DNA of 56,551 nucleotides, taken from contig JAPKBR010000025.1 in the NCBI GenBank assembly GCA_028823345.1, positions 1-56,551 of the forward strand. The letters are read 5' to 3'. Both the position numbers and the translations under genes were made by a program. Positions 36,034 to 45,091 of this stretch are shown here, one piece after another. The stretch comes from Planctomycetota bacterium (lineage in GTDB: Bacteria > Planctomycetota > UBA1135 > GCA-002686595). Positions within the stretch are counted from its first letter, which is position 1. Each line of letters opens with the position of its first letter. The notes under the pieces are model-generated. The model made no database searches. It saw only the letters and a program-made list of their open reading frames with translations, and was not told the origin of the DNA.

Positions 36034-36420
36034 ATGATTCAACGAGCCGTCACCCCCGATCGCCGCAACGTGCTGGGCCAGGCCCTTGATCCCTGCTCCA
36101 AAGATCCAATGACCGGGTTCTTTCGCGACGGTTGCTGTCGAACAGACGAAAACGACATGGGCTCCCACACGGTTTGCATACGCGCTTCCGCCGAGTTCCT
36201 CGTTTTCTCAGCCCGCGTGGGCAACAACCTGTCCACACCCATGCCCGAGTACGGCTTTGATGGCCTCAAACCCGGCGACCAGTGGTGCCTCTGCGCCGCG
36301 CGTTGGCAAGAGGCCTTCCTGCACGGCGCGGCGCCACCGGTGGTCTTAGGGGCAACCCATGAGCGAGCCCTTGAGGTCATCGCACTGGAAGATCTTCGAG
36401 CGCATGCGTTCGAGGGCTGA
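36034..36420 (+). CDS. DUF2237 family protein
   Basis: A 128-residue protein matching DUF2237 along its full length: NVLGQALDPCS, MTGFFRDGCC, GSHTVCIRASAEFL, LSTPMPEYGF, LKPGDQWCLCAARW and THERALEVI. The family is widespread and highly conserved but has no established function. Several conserved Cys residues suggest metal binding or redox. It appears to be a single-gene unit. Confidence 0.93.
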   Translation: MIQRAVTPDRRNVLGQALDPCSKDPMTGFFRDGCCRTDENDMGSHTVCIRASAEFLVFSARVGNNLSTPMPEYGFDGLKPGDQWCLCAARWQEAFLHGAAPPVVLGATHERALEVIALEDLRAHAFEG

Positions 36421-36522
36421 AGTGGACATGGGTCATCACGCTTAGGCCTATAGGGGCTCTGCTATTCACAACCCTAGGAGCTTTTCCAGGTTCCCAACGC
36501 GAAGGTTCCCAGCGCTGGCAAC

Positions 36523-37548
36523 TTAGCCCTGCCCTACGGTCCAGCTTCCGCCTGAATAGACCACTTCTCCATCGAAGCTAAGGGCATCGGCCACGACAAA
36601 GACATCCACATGGTGCCTGACGTGCTTTTTCTTGATGCCGGGCTTCTTGTACACATGGTGCTTGGCGCCCATGGATAGGTGCACGCCGCACATACGCTCG
36701 TAGCTGCCAATGTCGGCAACGATGCGCTCGCGGGTAAAGGCGCGGTTGAGGCCCATGCCAAATTCGCGCACTAGGACCTCGCCTTGTTCGTCCGCACGGA
36801 TGTTGTCGAGCACCACATCGAACTCGGGGGTCGAGTCTTCCGTGCCGATGATGCGGCCTTTTTCGATCACGAGCGTGATGGGTACCGGAGGTTGATCCAC
36901 CTGGAAGTCTCTATTCCCAAAGGCATGAATGCGGACTCGGCCGTTCAGGTCTTCAAGGCACTTGGCCTCGGTAACGACTTCACCAATGGGGTACTGGCCC
37001 CCCACATTCTTCATTTTCGCATAGTCGCCCACATTGAGCATGGCCTTTTCAAATCCATCTCCAAAAACCAACTTCTCCCCATCCCCCTCGATCACGCCCT
37101 CCTTGGCTTGATCGATGCGCTGCGCGAGAGCTCGCCCCACGCCGCGAAAGTAATTGGGGTCATATGCGAGGGAGTCCACATAGGTCTCCACCGCGGATTG
37201 GGTCATACGCCCAAGATGCGGGTGCTCGATGACCTTTAGGTCCCGCCGAAACAACTCGATGCGCAGACGGAAATCATCCATTCGAAAGCGCGTGGTCTGG
37301 ATCAGCACGACCAGATCCCCCCCTGTCAGTTCCTTGAACCGGTCGAGGATCTGATTGGAGTCGATGGTGTCATAGTCGAGGATATTGGCCTTGGGCAAGC
37401 AACGCTTATAGGCCTCTGCCAGCCCAATACTGAGGTCGGATTGGCGGTCATAGACAACCACGGCGGGATCGTCCGGGCCGTGCATAACGGCATGGGCCAG
37501 AATCTCACTCACATTCCGCTCAGCGCTGTCTAGGATCGAAGGTTCCAT
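36523..37548 (-). CDS. M29-like aminopeptidase family protein
   Basis: A 341-residue cytosolic protein. The motifs YPIGEVVTEAK, REFGMGLNRAF, GVHLSMGAKHHVYKK and RHHVDVFVVAD match the conserved C-terminal metal-binding region of the M29 (aminopeptidase T/AmpS) family and relatives. The spacing and surrounding residues differ from well-known members, so it may act on modified or unusual peptides or be a non-peptidase relative. It stands alone and is divergent from the sugar operon at 37717. Confidence 0.65.
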   Translation of the reverse strand: MEPSILDSAERNVSEILAHAVMHGPDDPAVVVYDRQSDLSIGLAEAYKRCLPKANILDYDTIDSNQILDRFKELTGGDLVVLIQTTRFRMDDFRLRIELFRRDLKVIEHPHLGRMTQSAVETYVDSLAYDPNYFRGVGRALAQRIDQAKEGVIEGDGEKLVFGDGFEKAMLNVGDYAKMKNVGGQYPIGEVVTEAKCLEDLNGRVRIHAFGNRDFQVDQPPVPITLVIEKGRIIGTEDSTPEFDVVLDNIRADEQGEVLVREFGMGLNRAFTRERIVADIGSYERMCGVHLSMGAKHHVYKKPGIKKKHVRHHVDVFVVADALSFDGEVVYSGGSWTVGQG

Positions 37549-37716
37549 CGCAGACCATGGTAAGAGGGCACCGGATTGCTTGGCAAGTGCTCAGCCCAGG
37601 GCGCGCGGGGTAAATCGAGGGCCCCGGACACTTCGGAACGCACCCCCAGCCCGGCAAACTGCGTATCGTAGGCCAGCGACCCTCTGCACACCGGCGGGGG
37701 CAAACCCAACGAATCC

Positions 37717-38472
37717 ATGACGGAAGCACAGCACTTTTCACTCGACGGCCAGCACGGCATCGTCACTGGGGGCGCGCGGGGCATCGGCTTCGCCATTGCC
37801 CAACGCTTGATCGCAGCAGGGGCCAGCGTGACCATCGCAGACCAGGACAGCGACGCGGTGCAGCAGTCGGTCCAAGATCTGGGAACGGCCGCCCGTGGTT
37901 GCGTCCTGGATGTGACCGATGAAGAGCAGGTCACGGCTATGGTGCAGGGAGCGCACGGGGCTCATGGACGCATGGACCTCTTGGTCTGCTCCGCCGGCAT
38001 AGTTGGCCGCAACGCATTTGCTTGGGAAACTAGCGCCGAGGAATGGCGGCGTGTGTTGGAGGTCAATTTGACTGGCGTTTGGCTTTGCAACCGTGCGGCC
38101 CTTGAGCCCATGCGCGCAGCCAACTATGGACGCATCGTCAACATCGCTTCAATTGCCGGCAAGGAGGGCAATCCAAAACTGGGGCCTTACTCGGCATCCA
38201 AGGCCGGCGTGATCGGCATGACCAAGTCCTTGGCCAAGGAAGTAGCCGACACCGGCATCCGCATTCACTCGATCGCACCGGCAGTGATTCAAACCCCCAT
38301 GCTGAGCCAGGTGAACCAAGAGACCATTGACTACATGGTCTCGAAGATTCCCGTTGGGCGCACGGGCACACCACAAGAGGTCTCTGCCCTGGTGCACTAC
38401 CTCTGTAGCCCAGAATGCTCCTTCACCACCGGTTCTTGCCACGATATCTCTGGCGGCCGGGCGACTTACTGA
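37717..38472 (+). CDS. Short-chain dehydrogenase/reductase
   Basis: A 251-residue SDR. TGGARGIG (17-24) binds NAD(P); Asn117, Ser145, Tyr158 and Lys162 form the catalytic tetrad (NIAS, YSASKAG). An acidic residue after the second strand (ADQD, 41-44) suggests NAD preference. As first gene of an operon with two TIM-barrel isomerases and a Gfo/Idh/MocA enzyme, it probably oxidises a sugar or polyol. The substrate is not deducible. Confidence 0.93.
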   Translation: MTEAQHFSLDGQHGIVTGGARGIGFAIAQRLIAAGASVTIADQDSDAVQQSVQDLGTAARGCVLDVTDEEQVTAMVQGAHGAHGRMDLLVCSAGIVGRNAFAWETSAEEWRRVLEVNLTGVWLCNRAALEPMRAANYGRIVNIASIAGKEGNPKLGPYSASKAGVIGMTKSLAKEVADTGIRIHSIAPAVIQTPMLSQVNQETIDYMVSKIPVGRTGTPQEVSALVHYLCSPECSFTTGSCHDISGGRATY

Positions 38473-38493
38473 ATTCCTTGTCCCAGTAATATT

Positions 38494-39405
38494 ATGCGAC
38501 GAATTTCGATTGGATCTTGGGCCTATACGATTGGCCCTTATGCGGATAAGCCCGTGGATTTTGAGACTGTCTGTTTGCGGCTCAAAGAACTCGGCTTTGA
38601 CGGGGTAGAGCTCGGCGCTTTTACGCCACACCCAAGCCCCGACGACCACCCAGACTCGGACTCGCGCGCGGCCCTGCGAGAAAAACTGGGGTCCCTGGGC
38701 TTGGGCGTTAGCGGTCTTGCGGCAAACCTGTGGGATGAGCACCTGATCGACTCACCAAATCATGACTCGTGGCTCAATGAGTTCACCCGCAACTGCCAAT
38801 TTGCCTTGGACCTGGGCATTCAAGGTGTGCGCGTGGACACGGTGGGCGGACCGCAATTGGTACAAGAAGTAGGTGCCGAGCGAGCCCTGCAGCGAGTTAC
38901 CAGCGCATTCAAGGATGCTGCGCGCGTGGCCGACGACCACGGGTTGTATGTGACCTGGGAATTCGAACCCGGCTTTGCCTTCAACAAGCCCACAGAAATC
39001 CTGCGCGTACTCGATGGGGTGCCTAACGAGAACTTTGGCGTGCTGTATGACACCAGCCACGGCCACATGTGTGCGGTCGTGGGCGCGCGACACAATGATG
39101 GCCCCGAGATTCTTGCCGGTGGCCAAATCGAACTGATCGACCGCCTTGACGGGCGCATCAATCACATCCATCTGATCGACTCGGATAACTCTTGCCACAA
39201 AGATGCCAAAGGCGAGGACGAGACCTCCATGCACCTGCCCTTCGGTGAAGGGGTGGTGGACTTTGAGCCGCTGATGAAGCGCCTCAAACGCGTGGATCCG
39301 GGTCACGATTGGTGGACCATTGATTTGTGCTTTTGGCCCGATGCCTGGGATGCCACGGCCGCCTGCAAGGAGTGGGTGGACGGTCAGAACGAGGATCGAG
39401 CATGA
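38494..39405 (+). CDS. Sugar phosphate isomerase/epimerase family TIM-barrel protein
   Basis: A 303-residue AP-endonuclease-2/xylose-isomerase-like barrel. Metal-ligand candidates are Glu in TWEFEPG, Asp and His in YDTSHGHM, and His in NHIHLIDSD; a further acidic residue lies near DWWTIDL. Family members isomerise or epimerise sugars or inosose-type ketones. The gene overlaps the oxidoreductase gene by 4 bases (ATGA at 39402), so the isomerase probably acts on its keto product or substrate. Confidence 0.88.
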   Translation: MRRISIGSWAYTIGPYADKPVDFETVCLRLKELGFDGVELGAFTPHPSPDDHPDSDSRAALREKLGSLGLGVSGLAANLWDEHLIDSPNHDSWLNEFTRNCQFALDLGIQGVRVDTVGGPQLVQEVGAERALQRVTSAFKDAARVADDHGLYVTWEFEPGFAFNKPTEILRVLDGVPNENFGVLYDTSHGHMCAVVGARHNDGPEILAGGQIELIDRLDGRINHIHLIDSDNSCHKDAKGEDETSMHLPFGEGVVDFEPLMKRLKRVDPGHDWWTIDLCFWPDAWDATAACKEWVDGQNEDRA

Positions 39406-40571
39406 CCAAGACCCTCAATGTGGCCATGTTGGGTTACGGCTTCATGGGCAAGGCGCACTCCAACGCCTACGCAAAGGTGGCCCACTTTTTCCCAGAGCTT
39501 GAAACACGCCCCAAGCTGCAGGTTCTTTGCGGTCGCGACAAAGCCAAGGCCGAAGCTTTTGCAAAAATCTGGGGATATGAATCCGTTGAGACCGACTGGC
39601 GGCGGGTCATCGAGCGCGACGATGTGGATCTGATCGACATCGGTACGCCCAACAACACCCATGCGGAAATCGCCATCGCCGCCGCCAAGGCGGGCAAATG
39701 GGTCGCTTGCGAAAAACCCTTGGCCATGAATTGCGCCGAAGCCGAAGCCATGACCCGTGCAATCAAGGAGGCGGGGGTGCCGAACCTCGTGTGGTACAAC
39801 TACCGCCGGGTACCCGCCATCGCCCTGGCCCATCAAATCGTGCAAGAGAAACGGATCGGGCGGCCGTTCCATTATCGCGCCACCTACTTGCAGGACTGGA
39901 CCATCGCGGAAGATGTCCCCCAGGGGGGCGCGACCCTCTGGCGTTTGGACAAGGACGCGGCGGGATCGGGAGTAACCGGAGACCTCCTGGCTCACTCCAT
40001 CGACACGGCAATGTGGTTGAACGGGCCAATCACCCAGGTGGTCGCCTCCACCGAGACTTTTGTCAAGGAACGGATGCACCAGGAAAGCGGCAAGCTGCAG
40101 CCGGTGAAAATCGATGACGCATGTATGTTCCTGGCGCGCTTCGCCAACGGCTCCATGGGAACTTTTGAATCCACCCGCTACGCCCGTGGCCGAAAGAACT
40201 TCAACACCCTCGAAATGAACGGCGAGGATGGCTCCCTGAGCTTCAACCTGGAAGATCCCCAGTACCTTTCCTTTTACGAGCATACGCGCCAAGACACCGG
40301 CTCCAAGGTGGAGGACCACCTAACCGGCTGGCGTAAAATCCACGTGACCAACTTCGAGCACCCGTACATGGATCACTGGTGGGTCCCCGGTTGCACGATT
40401 GGCTACGAGCACACATTCGTGAACACCCTGGCGGATTTTTTGGGCGATACCGAAAAAGGGCAGCGATCGCGGCCTGATTTTGAGGACGCCTGGCAAACCC
40501 AAAAGGTTTGTGACGCCGTTTTGAAATCTGCCCAAGAACAACGCTGGATCGAAACCGGCGTAGACGCCTAG
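39402..40571 (+). CDS. Gfo/Idh/MocA family oxidoreductase
   Basis: A 389-residue protein starting at the ATG at 39402, which overlaps the stop of the upstream gene. The N-terminal Rossmann fold begins VAMLGYGFMGKAHSNAY (GxGxxG). CEKPLAMN carries the catalytic-site Lys of the family, followed by WYNYRRVPAI and a C-terminal beta-sheet domain containing GDLLAHSID. Such enzymes oxidise sugars, inositols or glycosides to keto forms with NAD(P). With the two isomerases it fits a keto-sugar catabolic route. Confidence 0.92.
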   Translation: MTKTLNVAMLGYGFMGKAHSNAYAKVAHFFPELETRPKLQVLCGRDKAKAEAFAKIWGYESVETDWRRVIERDDVDLIDIGTPNNTHAEIAIAAAKAGKWVACEKPLAMNCAEAEAMTRAIKEAGVPNLVWYNYRRVPAIALAHQIVQEKRIGRPFHYRATYLQDWTIAEDVPQGGATLWRLDKDAAGSGVTGDLLAHSIDTAMWLNGPITQVVASTETFVKERMHQESGKLQPVKIDDACMFLARFANGSMGTFESTRYARGRKNFNTLEMNGEDGSLSFNLEDPQYLSFYEHTRQDTGSKVEDHLTGWRKIHVTNFEHPYMDHWWVPGCTIGYEHTFVNTLADFLGDTEKGQRSRPDFEDAWQTQKVCDAVLKSAQEQRWIETGVDA

Positions 40572-40583
40572 CCCCCCCCCATC

Positions 40584-41435
40584 ATGCGCACTGGAATGAA
40601 CCTTCTGCTTTGGACCGCCTTTGTGTCTGAAGAACACTTACCCCTGATGGCTGAACTCAAGGAGCTCGGCTACGACGGGGTCGAGTTACCCCTTGGCGCG
40701 GGAGACTTAGCCCACTACGAAGCTCTCGGGCCACAGATCCAGAAACTCGGGCTTGTTGCAAACACCTGCATGGCGCCCGAGGCCAAGGACAACCCCGCCA
40801 GCCCCGATAAGGCCGTACGGGCGGCAGCCCTTGAACGCTTGAAGGACACGGTGCGCATGACCGCTGCCCTTGGGGGAGACGTACTTTGCGGGCCATTGCA
40901 CTCGGCCTTCAAGGTCTTCACGGGCCATGGCCCCACGGAAGACGAAATGCGTTGGAGCGCCGAGGTGCTCGCCCCTGCGGCTCAATTTGCGGTGGACTAC
41001 GGAGTGCAATTGAACATCGAACCTCTCAATCGGTTCGAATGCTATCTGGTCAACACCGTGGCCGATGCGGCCAAGATTGTGAACCTCGCGGGGCATCCCA
41101 ATCTGGGCTTGCACTACGACACGCACCATATGCACATCGAAGAAGACAGCGCTACCGCTGCCATTGGCCGCGGCGCGGACATTCTGGGTCATGTACACAT
41201 CAGCGAAAACACGCGTGGTATTCCCGGCACGGGTCAAGTTGCCTGGAGTGACACCTTTCGGGCCCTGCATGATGCGGGCTACGACGGCTGGTTGACCATC
41301 GAAGCCTTTTCACGGGTGGATCCCGGATTCGCTGCCGGAGTTCATATCTGGCGAGATTTCTGTGACAACCCCATGACCCTCGCTAGGCAGGGTCTCGCCT
41401 TCATGCGCGAATCCTGGGAAGAGTCTCAGCCCTAA
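40584..41435 (+). CDS. D-psicose/D-tagatose 3-epimerase-like enzyme
   Basis: A 283-residue TIM barrel. The metal ligands Glu146 (NIEPLNRFE), Asp179 (HYDTHH), His205 (HVHISEN) and Glu240 (TIEAFS) have the 33/26/35 spacing I recall for the Agrobacterium ketose 3-epimerase, and Arg211 follows as in that family. It probably epimerises a ketose or keto-sugar at C3. It follows the oxidoreductase by 12 bases and ends the operon. Confidence 0.87.
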   Translation: MRTGMNLLLWTAFVSEEHLPLMAELKELGYDGVELPLGAGDLAHYEALGPQIQKLGLVANTCMAPEAKDNPASPDKAVRAAALERLKDTVRMTAALGGDVLCGPLHSAFKVFTGHGPTEDEMRWSAEVLAPAAQFAVDYGVQLNIEPLNRFECYLVNTVADAAKIVNLAGHPNLGLHYDTHHMHIEEDSATAAIGRGADILGHVHISENTRGIPGTGQVAWSDTFRALHDAGYDGWLTIEAFSRVDPGFAAGVHIWRDFCDNPMTLARQGLAFMRESWEESQP

Positions 41436-41665
41436 GCCCTTGACCGGTACTGCGCACGGTTGCTGCTGTGCGGCGTGCGGTTTGGGCCGCTCATTCCTCA
41501 TGCCCGTGGGAACTAATCTTCGCCAGCGGGCCCCAGATTCCCTCTTATCGCTGGTTTTCTCGCGTTTCGCGCAATAGTTGTCCGCTCCCTGGTCTGTGGC
41601 TCAGAGAAGGTTGTGCCCCGCATGACCGGGACACCAACGCACGTCCCGTGCAGGAAGAAAACCAC

Positions 41666-43450
41666 ATGCGAAACCAAATCTTAATTGCCCTCACTCTGGT
41701 TGCTCTGGCCTCAACGGTCTCAGCGGCATCCCCCCCCTCACCTCAACAGACCCTGCAGTTTTCAATCGACTGGCAGAGTCCAAGCGTGGGTCTCACGGAT
41801 TCCCTAACCGGAAGCCCTATCTCGGAAGGTGACCTGTTGGCCGCACCGGGTGGCGCTCCCACTCTTGGGCCCCTTCTCACGCCTGAAATCCACAAGACAG
41901 CTCTTGACCTGGATCTCATCAGCGGCTGCATCGGTCACTTGGGCGGAACACCCTGTGATCTGGAAATCGATGCTATCTCGGCGGGCACAGACTTCCGCTT
42001 CTCCCCAAATGGCATTCAACCTGGCGAATTATTCTTCAGCGTGGATCAGTTCGCGAGGGGCGCAAGCGTCTTGATGCCTCCTCCTACGATTCAAACCGAA
42101 CGCCCAGCAGGTGACTCCTCAAGCGATCTGTGGACCAACTGGTCCATCATCGTGCAGAACTCTTTGCTGCCAATCCCTCCGATGTTTCCCCCCAACCATG
42201 TGGGAGCAGTGGACGGAAATGGCCAGGTGTCCGCAAGCGGATTCACTTACCCAGGTATCGGACTCATCGAACCCAACCTCCCCGCCGCGGGCATGCCCAA
42301 CGCCAATGTCAACGAAGGCGATAACCTGGATGCGGCAACTGTGCGTCTGCACGGTGCCGTCGACAATACCTATTTCTCTCTAGACGGAGGTCTCATTGAT
42401 CCAGCCACCGGCATCGCTGGCTCGGACTCTGCTGGCCAACGCGGCCTAAAACCTGGCGATGTGCTCGTCACCGGGGCTCCGGGAGGAGTCGCGGTAATCT
42501 GGGCCAAGGCCGTTGATTTGGGCCTGGACCGTACGGGAGCCAACATCCCGGATGACCTGGACGCCCTGGCCATCTGGGAGAACGGCAACGGGGTTTTTGA
42601 CCGGAGCCATCACCCCTATGACTGGTTCAACGGTAACACGGACATGGTGCTCTTCAGCGTTCGTCGTGGGTCTCCGGTGATCGGTCGAATCGACAGTCAC
42701 TTCGGGATTCCCATCGGTGAAGGAGACATCCTGACCACACCCATCCCGTCCATGTCCGGTGGACTCTCCCCCTTCCCGGCCATCATCGTCTCGGCCGAGC
42801 ACATGGGGTTACGCACTCCTCGCTCCCCGGGCGCTTTCCCCTCAGATGATCTCAACGCCCTAGCGTTCCTGACAGACCCCCTTATGGACTGTGATGGCAA
42901 TGGCCTTGAGGATGCGGTTGAGATCGTCACCGGAACGGCTCTCGATTTGGATGGCGACGGTGTGCCTGATAGCTGCGGAGCAATCCTCGATGTTTCTCCC
43001 TACTGTTTCTGCGCAACCGTGTCGCCCTGTGGCAACATCGACCCGAGTGCTGGTTGCGTGAACTCCACCGGCGCAGGCGCTCTCCTGTCTGCCACCGGAA
43101 GTTCTGTAGTGGCATTGGATAACCTGCGACTTGAGGCGACACAGCTACCTCCCGCCACCTTCGGCGTGTTCTTCATGGGTCCCCTGACTATGCCCCCGGT
43201 AGTACTTAGGGACGGACTGATGTGCGTCACTGGTGGACTGTCCCGCTACCGCCCCGTGGTCTTCACAGGCGCTGGTGGCACTGCAATCCTGGGCCCTGGG
43301 ATCGTTGCCTACACTGCAAGCACCTTCCCGACGCCCGCTATCATCGTCGCGGGATCCACCTGGAATTTCCAGCTCTGGTATCGCAACGCAGCCGGGCCCT
43401 GTTCGACAGGTAGCAACTTCACGAACGCCATGTCAGTGACGTTCCACTAG
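41666..43450 (+). CDS. Secreted protein with internal repeats and calcium-binding-like motifs
   Basis: A 594-residue protein from the ATG at 41666, preceded by AGGAAG about ten bases upstream; a longer frame from 41468 has no signal peptide. The signal is ILIALTLVALASTVSA. At least two diverged repeats open with SPSVGLTDSLTGSPISEGDLL and SPVIGRIDSHFGIPIGEGDIL, and a third, weaker unit lies between; the units end in DDLDALAIW and DDLNALAFL. Dockerin/EF-hand-like stretches follow (DCDGNGLEDAVEI, DLDGDGVPDSC). The C-terminal about 150 residues form a Cys-containing beta domain. It is probably extracellular; no enzyme motif is seen. A strong terminator follows. Confidence 0.7.
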   Translation: MRNQILIALTLVALASTVSAASPPSPQQTLQFSIDWQSPSVGLTDSLTGSPISEGDLLAAPGGAPTLGPLLTPEIHKTALDLDLISGCIGHLGGTPCDLEIDAISAGTDFRFSPNGIQPGELFFSVDQFARGASVLMPPPTIQTERPAGDSSSDLWTNWSIIVQNSLLPIPPMFPPNHVGAVDGNGQVSASGFTYPGIGLIEPNLPAAGMPNANVNEGDNLDAATVRLHGAVDNTYFSLDGGLIDPATGIAGSDSAGQRGLKPGDVLVTGAPGGVAVIWAKAVDLGLDRTGANIPDDLDALAIWENGNGVFDRSHHPYDWFNGNTDMVLFSVRRGSPVIGRIDSHFGIPIGEGDILTTPIPSMSGGLSPFPAIIVSAEHMGLRTPRSPGAFPSDDLNALAFLTDPLMDCDGNGLEDAVEIVTGTALDLDGDGVPDSCGAILDVSPYCFCATVSPCGNIDPSAGCVNSTGAGALLSATGSSVVALDNLRLEATQLPPATFGVFFMGPLTMPPVVLRDGLMCVTGGLSRYRPVVFTGAGGTAILGPGIVAYTASTFPTPAIIVAGSTWNFQLWYRNAAGPCSTGSNFTNAMSVTFH

Positions 43451-43474
43451 AGGCTATTGTTCGCAGCCAAGCCT

Positions 43475-43510
43475 GGGGCGTCCTTCGCAAGAGGGGCGCC
43501 CCTTTTATTT
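43475..43510 (+). terminator. Intrinsic terminator of the secreted-repeat-protein gene
   Basis: GGGGCG and CGCCCC (43475-43480 with 43497-43502), extended by CCTT/AAGG-type pairing around the loop, form a GC-rich hairpin directly followed by TTTTATTT. It lies 25 bases past the stop codon. Confidence 0.8.
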
Positions 43511-43539
43511 GCATACCACTGAACGGGTCATCAAGCTCA

Positions 43540-44883
43540 CTAGCCGCCACCATAGCCCAGGGCTTGCATGGCAGCATCATGAGCGGCGCCCGATCCTTCA
43601 GCATCGGCAGAGCCGGGTTGGAACCAAGCCTCTTGAGCTGCCAACGATTCCGCGTGCAAGCGGAGTCCTAAGTCTTGGAGCTTCTGCCATTCTTTCATGT
43701 CGGGCACTTGAGCCACTTCCCCCGGGTCCGCCTCAAGGTCATAGACCTGCACGTTCTTGGCCTCCCTAGATTGGCTTACCTTCCACTTACCGTGATAACT
43801 GAGCGAGCGATTTTGGTGCTGCCCATAGATCACGCGACTAGGAAGTTCGTCGTCCATGAGCGAGTACCCGGGCAACCGAGAGTCCGATTCAAGGCCACAC
43901 AAATCGAGAATCGTCGGGACCAAATCCACGTGGCTGACAGGCGCTGAGATTCGCCCGCGCCGCCGGTCTCGGGCCGGGGTCTGAATCATCAGTGGCACGC
44001 GCATACCCTCTTCAAATCTTCCCCCATGGCCGCCAAATTTCTCCCAACGCTGACCTAAACCCTCACCATGGTCAGCGGTAATCACCACAATGGTGTCTTC
44101 CAGCAAGCCGGTCTCTTCCAGCTGGTCAAAGAGCTGACGCAACTGATCGTCAACATGGGCGATGCTCCCATCGTAGAGCGCGCGCAGAGCCTCTCGCTGA
44201 CGATCCGTGGTCTTAACAGTCGCCCCATGCCACAGGAGTTGTTTCTTGGCGACCGTGTCTAGATTGTTCTCACTCGCAATTTCCTCGGCTGACTCCATGA
44301 AGCGGTCCGCCCAAGGTTGGGGCGGATTGTAGAGCGGGCCTTTTTTCATCAGCGGCGCGTTGTGGATGTCAAAGAGGTGCATGAAAAGGAAAACAGGCCC
44401 CGTCCCTTCGCGCTCGGTCAACATATTGTTCACGCAACCGATGGCCTCGGTGACCTCTCCGTGCCCCTCATACCGATCAAAGCCCCGATCAAAACCAAAG
44501 CGCGGCTCCAACCAGCCGGGGGTGTTGTAAGTCCCAAAGGTCTCATAACCAGCGGCTTTCAATCGAGTGGCCAAGGTCCAAGGGCCCTCGGCCAAGGCGC
44601 TACCGGTGGACCACACCTTGTGCTGAGCGGGATAGAAGCCTGTCAAGAGGCTCATGTGTGCGATCAAAGTCCAAGTCCAGGTCGTGCGCGCATTGTCATA
44701 GACCAAGCACTCTTTGGCTAGCTCATCCAGAAATGGCGTGGTGTCGCGGTGATAGCCATAAGTGCCCATGTGATCCGCGCGCAAGGTATCCAAAGAGATC
44801 ACGACCACATTGGGAGGCGTGCCTGGACCATCACCTCCGCAAGAGGCGAGCAAAATGAGGGCGAGGGTTGAACGGCGTACCAT
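43540..44883 (-). CDS. Lipoprotein sulfatase-fold hydrolase with Thr at the nucleophile position
   Basis: A 447-residue protein from the ATG at 44883; the frame is open further upstream. A lipoprotein signal (LALILLASC, Cys15) is followed by GGDG and a sulfatase-like domain: VISLDTLRADHMG, ITADHGEGLG and HGGRFEEGMRVPL. At the nucleophile position the sequence is TLIAHMSLLTG, so Thr72 occupies the place of the formylglycine Cys/Ser. It is therefore more likely a phosphoester- or phosphonate-type hydrolase or transferase than a sulfatase. It is probably anchored to a membrane on the periplasmic side. Confidence 0.85.
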   Translation of the reverse strand: MVRRSTLALILLASCGGDGPGTPPNVVVISLDTLRADHMGTYGYHRDTTPFLDELAKECLVYDNARTTWTWTLIAHMSLLTGFYPAQHKVWSTGSALAEGPWTLATRLKAAGYETFGTYNTPGWLEPRFGFDRGFDRYEGHGEVTEAIGCVNNMLTEREGTGPVFLFMHLFDIHNAPLMKKGPLYNPPQPWADRFMESAEEIASENNLDTVAKKQLLWHGATVKTTDRQREALRALYDGSIAHVDDQLRQLFDQLEETGLLEDTIVVITADHGEGLGQRWEKFGGHGGRFEEGMRVPLMIQTPARDRRRGRISAPVSHVDLVPTILDLCGLESDSRLPGYSLMDDELPSRVIYGQHQNRSLSYHGKWKVSQSREAKNVQVYDLEADPGEVAQVPDMKEWQKLQDLGLRLHAESLAAQEAWFQPGSADAEGSGAAHDAAMQALGYGGG

Positions 44884-45091
44884 GGAACAGAAGAGCATAG
44901 CGCCCATTCCGGTTGTGGGTGCCAAACTTCGAGCGCCCGTTCCCCAGCCTGCTATGGATAGATCGGGGAAAGCCCCGCCGAGGCCAAACGAGAGCACTGC
45001 AACCACGCGGCCTTGGGCGACAGCTCTTTCTCAAGCAATTGCCTCTTTAGGGCGTTCACCCAACCCAAAAACCTTGAAACCAATCAACCCC

